Origin: Caenorhabditis remanei
Lineage: Eukaryota; Nematoda; Chromadorea; Rhabditida; Rhabditidae
Assembly (NCBI RefSeq): GCF_010183535.1
Contig: NC_071329.1
Coordinates: 9,424,001-9,488,000, forward strand
DNA: 64,000 nucleotides
Direction of reading: 5' to 3'
The notes beneath the pieces were generated by a model. That model was not told the origin of the DNA. It saw only the letters and a list, made by a program, of their open reading frames with translations, and searched no databases. Below, piece after piece: positions 60,838 to 64,000 of this stretch; within the stretch, counting starts at the first letter, position 1; each line of letters opens with the position of its first letter. The translations under genes and the position numbers were made by a program.

Positions 60838-62106
60838 TCAATGACTCAGAAGAAAGAGAAGAATGATTGCGATGGAAGAAAAAAGTGATGAGAATGAAAA
60901 CGATGATGAAGATGCGAGGAATCGAAAATGATAACCGGACATTACTTCGAGATATCTGAAGAAAATTGATATATTCCGATGAAACATCGAGAAAAAAAAC
61001 CTCGGATCCATAGCTGCGATGATCGTATCAAAATTGACAATACCACGGAATAAACCTTCGGAATACGTAGCAAACGGAAGACGAGAATGAATTGAATTAC
61101 ACTTGTCTCTTCGATTACAGACACAAGTCGTTTGATTGAATGTGTCTTCGCAAAGAAGAACTGCTCCAACCCGTCTCATTCGTAGTTCTGACGTTCGGCG
61201 GTTCATCTGGAATAGTTTTTGTAATAACTAAAGGTGTTTATGCTCTTTAGTGATACCTCCAGATCTGCTAGCTGCCATGGAGTAAAGTTGACACATCCCG
61301 ACATGTATTGATATACTGGACAGTGCTTGCATTGCCCTGAAAATTCTGCTCAATATCAAATGAAAAGCGATGGAAACCAAAAGTTATCGGAAACCATTCA
61401 AACTTTCTTGATATAGCTTAGTTATTTTATTTTTTGATTTCAAATCTTAGTGTCGGTCATAAACTTTCAGACGATTCTGGTTCCATGCACAGAGCACAGC
61501 GAGTCAGATGAAAAATGAAGACGTGCACACGGAATAAGTTTTGGAAAAAGGATATTCAAGCAAAGTTTTAATAAAGTTGTAAAAATTGAAATTTGATTCA
61601 AATTTTCTACTGAAATATTTTCAGAACAAAATAAACTCACTCATAAAGCAGGCATTTCCTTTGCACGTAGACGCTCCACTCGTACAAACTTTCCCTTCTT
61701 TTGCTGATGCTGATCGCCATAATTGGACACATTGGACACATTCAACCTGAATTGTTTCAAACGAATTGAGAATTTTATGTGACTTGTAACTGACCAATGC
61801 TTCTGTGTTTTCCAACTCGAACTCTTCACATGTCACTTGAGCTATCACACTTATTATGAACACGGAGACGACGGAGAAGCCTGAAATTAAAATGATAAGA
61901 TAGATACAAAAACTAATCTAAATGTGAAACACTGCTTTTTTCAGTTGAATTCTTATCTAAATCTTGCTGCGAAAAGTTTTGAAAACAGGAACTCCCAAGA
62001 TGCAAGTCTAAAACTGTTGTTTCTGTTGTATTCCGTAATAAGAGAAGTTTGAAAACTTAACGAGGACCGTTATTTTCAGATGTAACTAACCATTCTTCCG
62101 GCTCAT
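60838..62106 (-). CDS. Cys-rich secreted protein with GPI-anchor-type tail (Ly6-like cysteine ending)
   Basis: Five exons (62106-62091, 61880-61795, 61746-61641, 61336-61257, 61206-60838) join in phase to 218 residues. A signal peptide (FSVVSVFIISVIAQVTC) leads into a Cys-rich ectodomain: VECVQCVQLW, VCTSGASTCKGNACF, QCKHCPVYQYMSGC, LLCEDTFNQTTCVCNRRDKCN. The CxCNxxxxCN ending is typical of Ly6/three-finger-like nematode surface proteins. The tail is Ser-rich then hydrophobic (SSLFSSIAIILLFLLSH) as for GPI attachment. It probably sits on the outer cell surface; partner unknown. Its 3' end converges with the astacin gene (129 bp apart). The exact family is uncertain. Confidence 0.82.
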
Positions 62107-62304
62107 GAGAGCACATTGAAATACGTTTCAGATTGAATGAAGAGGTGAAGATGAAGTCGAATTTCTAGAAAAAGTGTAAGAAGATGTGACAGAGGGAAAA
62201 CGAGAAACGGTGATGATGAGTATAGGTTGACGAAGGTAATTATGGGGACATAAAACGAAGATATTCTAAAAGGAATAGAGGGAAAAGAAACAAGGAAATA
62301 TAAT

Positions 62305-62600
62305 CTCAGGGAATTTTAGGCGAGGTTTCGGCGCCTTGCCGGCATTTTGCCTCTATTTTCGGCGAATTGCCCTCAATTTGGGCAGGTTGCCCACTTGGCG
62401 AGGGTTGGGCAAGAGTTGGGCAAGGGTGGGGTGGAAGAAGTGGGGGTGTGCGTGAGGATGGAGTAGGGCAAGTTGCCCATTTGTAGGGCAATTCGCCCAC
62501 TTTTTAAACATGCGCTCTACTGCACTCTGAAAATCATCAACTTTTTGCTGCGTCATTTATTATTTTAATTTATTCGTTTTAAATACACTATTCTATCAAA
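62305..62600. mobile_element. 296-bp repeat element, copy 1
   Basis: Runs from CTCAGGGAATTTTAGGCG to ATTCTATCAAA. Rich in GGGCAA and TTGCCC patches. The reverse complement, apparently identical over all 296 bases, occurs at 63361-63656. Its 60-70 codon frames are repeat artefacts. Confidence 0.85.
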
Positions 62601-62715
62601 CTCAGGGAATTTTGGGCAATTCGCCCACCGTTTTGGGCGATTTGCCCACCAATTAGGCAGGCTTGCCGCCACGATGGCGGCAAGACCGCCCAAATCGAGG
62701 GCGAATTGCCCATTT
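62601..62715. repeat. Palindromic GGGCAATTCGCCC element
   Basis: GGGCAATTCGCCC pairs with GGGCGAATTGCCC near the other end, and a perfect CTTGCCGCC-ACGAT-GGCGGCAAG hairpin sits at the centre. A short foldback element directly abutting copy 1. Confidence 0.75.
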
Positions 62716-62929
62716 TATGTTGTTTCTAGCGTGCGCTTCGCTTGCTCCCCTCGTCGCAATATATTCATTTAGTGAAAAACAGAAGAAAATTTATGGATTT
62801 AATCAGCATTTATTAATTTGTTCAAAATTACAAAATCAAAATCAAAAATATGAATGTGAGAAGAGTTGGTGAACGAAGAAAGGGTTAGAAGGAAACAAGT
62901 TATATATGAGTAGTGGAGAGAACGGTTGG

Positions 62930-62979
62930 CAGGAGGTGTTTCGACGTTTCATAATAACGAGAAGTCTTCGGCGAATGAC
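62930..62979 (-). other. Possible last exon of a minus-strand transcript
   Basis: Sequence after an ATTTCAG acceptor (62980-62985), with AATAAA on the minus strand near 62815. A donor (TTCAA|GTAAGT, about 63138) in the adjacent palindrome arm could splice to it. No coherent reading frame; probably a gene or ncRNA fragment caught in the inverted repeat. Confidence 0.3.
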
Positions 62980-63018
62980 CTGAAATGATATTTATAATAG
63001 TAGAATTCGTTAGTAGCA

Positions 63019-63360
63019 GCAGTGATCCTCGTCTTCGAAAAGATTTCGCTTTTCATCATAACACTTGTATTAAGAGACGGTTTAGCGAAGGGAGACGTCG
63101 AATCATGAGCTGTCGTGTCCACTATAAGATAACTTACTTGAATGAGTCAACTCCATGTGGCTAGCATCAGAAAGTCGAAGTGCTGGCAGTCAGATCAATA
63201 GCTGGCGGTTAGAAGTTCCGTAGAGAGACGGTTTTTATTTCCATCGAACAAGTGTTCTGAAGTCCCAAATTATTTTCTTCTGTATTAATAAGTTTTTTTC
63301 ACTTACGAAGATCTCCTTTACTTTCGAATAGCATCTTTTCCGGGATTTTAAAAACATGCA
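63019..63360. repeat. Left arm of a large palindrome (342 nt)
   Basis: Reverse complement of 63659-64000 with no difference that I can see. It contains donor-like sites (CTTC|GTAAGTG and TTCAA|GTAAGT), so the duplicated unit includes transcribed, spliced sequence. Confidence 0.9.
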
Positions 63361-63656
63361 TTTGATAGAATAGTGTATTTAAAACGAATAAATTAAAATA
63401 ATAAATGACGCAGCAAAAAGTTGATGATTTTCAGAGTGCAGTAGAGCGCATGTTTAAAAAGTGGGCGAATTGCCCTACAAATGGGCAACTTGCCCTACTC
63501 CATCCTCACGCACACCCCCACTTCTTCCACCCCACCCTTGCCCAACTCTTGCCCAACCCTCGCCAAGTGGGCAACCTGCCCAAATTGAGGGCAATTCGCC
63601 GAAAATAGAGGCAAAATGCCGGCAAGGCGCCGAAACCTCGCCTAAAATTCCCTGAG
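63361..63656. mobile_element. 296-bp repeat element, copy 2, at the palindrome centre
   Basis: Inverted copy of 62305-62600, located exactly between the two 342-nt arms as the spacer of the palindrome. Confidence 0.85.
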
Positions 63657-63658
63657 AA

Positions 63659-64000
63659 TGCATGTTTTTAAAATCCCGGAAAAGATGCTATTCGAAAGTA
63701 AAGGAGATCTTCGTAAGTGAAAAAAACTTATTAATACAGAAGAAAATAATTTGGGACTTCAGAACACTTGTTCGATGGAAATAAAAACCGTCTCTCTACG
63801 GAACTTCTAACCGCCAGCTATTGATCTGACTGCCAGCACTTCGACTTTCTGATGCTAGCCACATGGAGTTGACTCATTCAAGTAAGTTATCTTATAGTGG
63901 ACACGACAGCTCATGATTCGACGTCTCCCTTCGCTAAACCGTCTCTTAATACAAGTGTTATGATGAAAAGCGAAATCTTTTCGAAGACGAGGATCACTGC
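63659..64000. repeat. Right arm of the palindrome, cut by the window end
   Basis: Mirror of 63019-63360. Pairing reaches the last base of the window, so the duplication may continue beyond it. Confidence 0.9.

Noticed and set aside
62306..63663. Identical 64-67-codon frames on both strands (TQQKVDDFQSAVERMFKKW...)
   Set aside because: They are the two inverted copies of the 296-bp repeat, not genes.

Overview
The window is nuclear DNA from a nematode, almost certainly a Caenorhabditis species. Introns are short (about 45-60 nt) with TTTCAG acceptors, intergenic DNA is AT-rich, many genes start just after a trans-splice-like acceptor, and several genes are clear orthologues of C. elegans genes: let-19 (MED13), sgn-1 (delta/gamma-sarcoglycan) and rer-1. 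From memory these lie close together on C. elegans chromosome II. All gene models below were spliced by eye, with codon phase checked for most of them.

0-15.6 kb: a two-module protein of unknown function (755-2361, +), the very large Mediator kinase-module subunit let-19 (3532-13537, +), and, convergent with it, sgn-1 (14060-15303, -).

16.7-23.6 kb: no credible protein genes. I see a cluster of spliced, polyadenylated-looking plus-strand transcripts that carry two recurring RNA hairpins. Hairpin B has a 16-nt loop ending AACGAATGGTCA, closed by stems whose sequences differ completely between copies yet still pair. Hairpin A is a 5-bp stem with an AGAAT-type loop, again with compensatory changes. 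Five B and about nine A hairpins occur in about 6.4 kb, plus a run of further perfect hairpins near 20.65-20.77 kb. This is my main candidate for an undescribed system: a tandem family of structured long non-coding RNAs.

24.4-26.5 kb: a Gly/Tyr-rich secreted peptide and a single-pass membrane protein (both -). 26.5-33.7 kb is gene-poor, with a short palindrome and a 607-bp terminal-inverted-repeat element with an 8-bp target duplication. 33.8-37.3 kb (+) encodes an 820-residue secreted protein with 24 CX3CX3CX3C modules.

37.4-44.5 kb: a histidine acid phosphatase, a DXO/RAI1-family protein that seems to have lost catalytic acids, and a TBL2-like WD40 membrane protein (all -; the last two may be an operon), then divergent rer-1 (+). 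45.2-46.6 kb holds an F-box/FBA_2-type gene with an unresolved or broken 5' end.

46.7-52.6 kb is repeat-rich (inverted minisatellites, a Tc/mariner-like MITE) with one two-exon small gene. 52.6-55.2 kb (-) has two paralogous small secreted proteins of matching exon structure. 57.3-62.1 kb holds small genes, an astacin-EGF-CUB metalloprotease (+) with a small antisense ORF in an intron, and a Cys-rich GPI-anchored-type protein (-). The window ends in nested inverted repeats: two inverted copies of a 296-bp element, one of them sitting at the centre of a perfect-looking palindrome with 342-nt arms.
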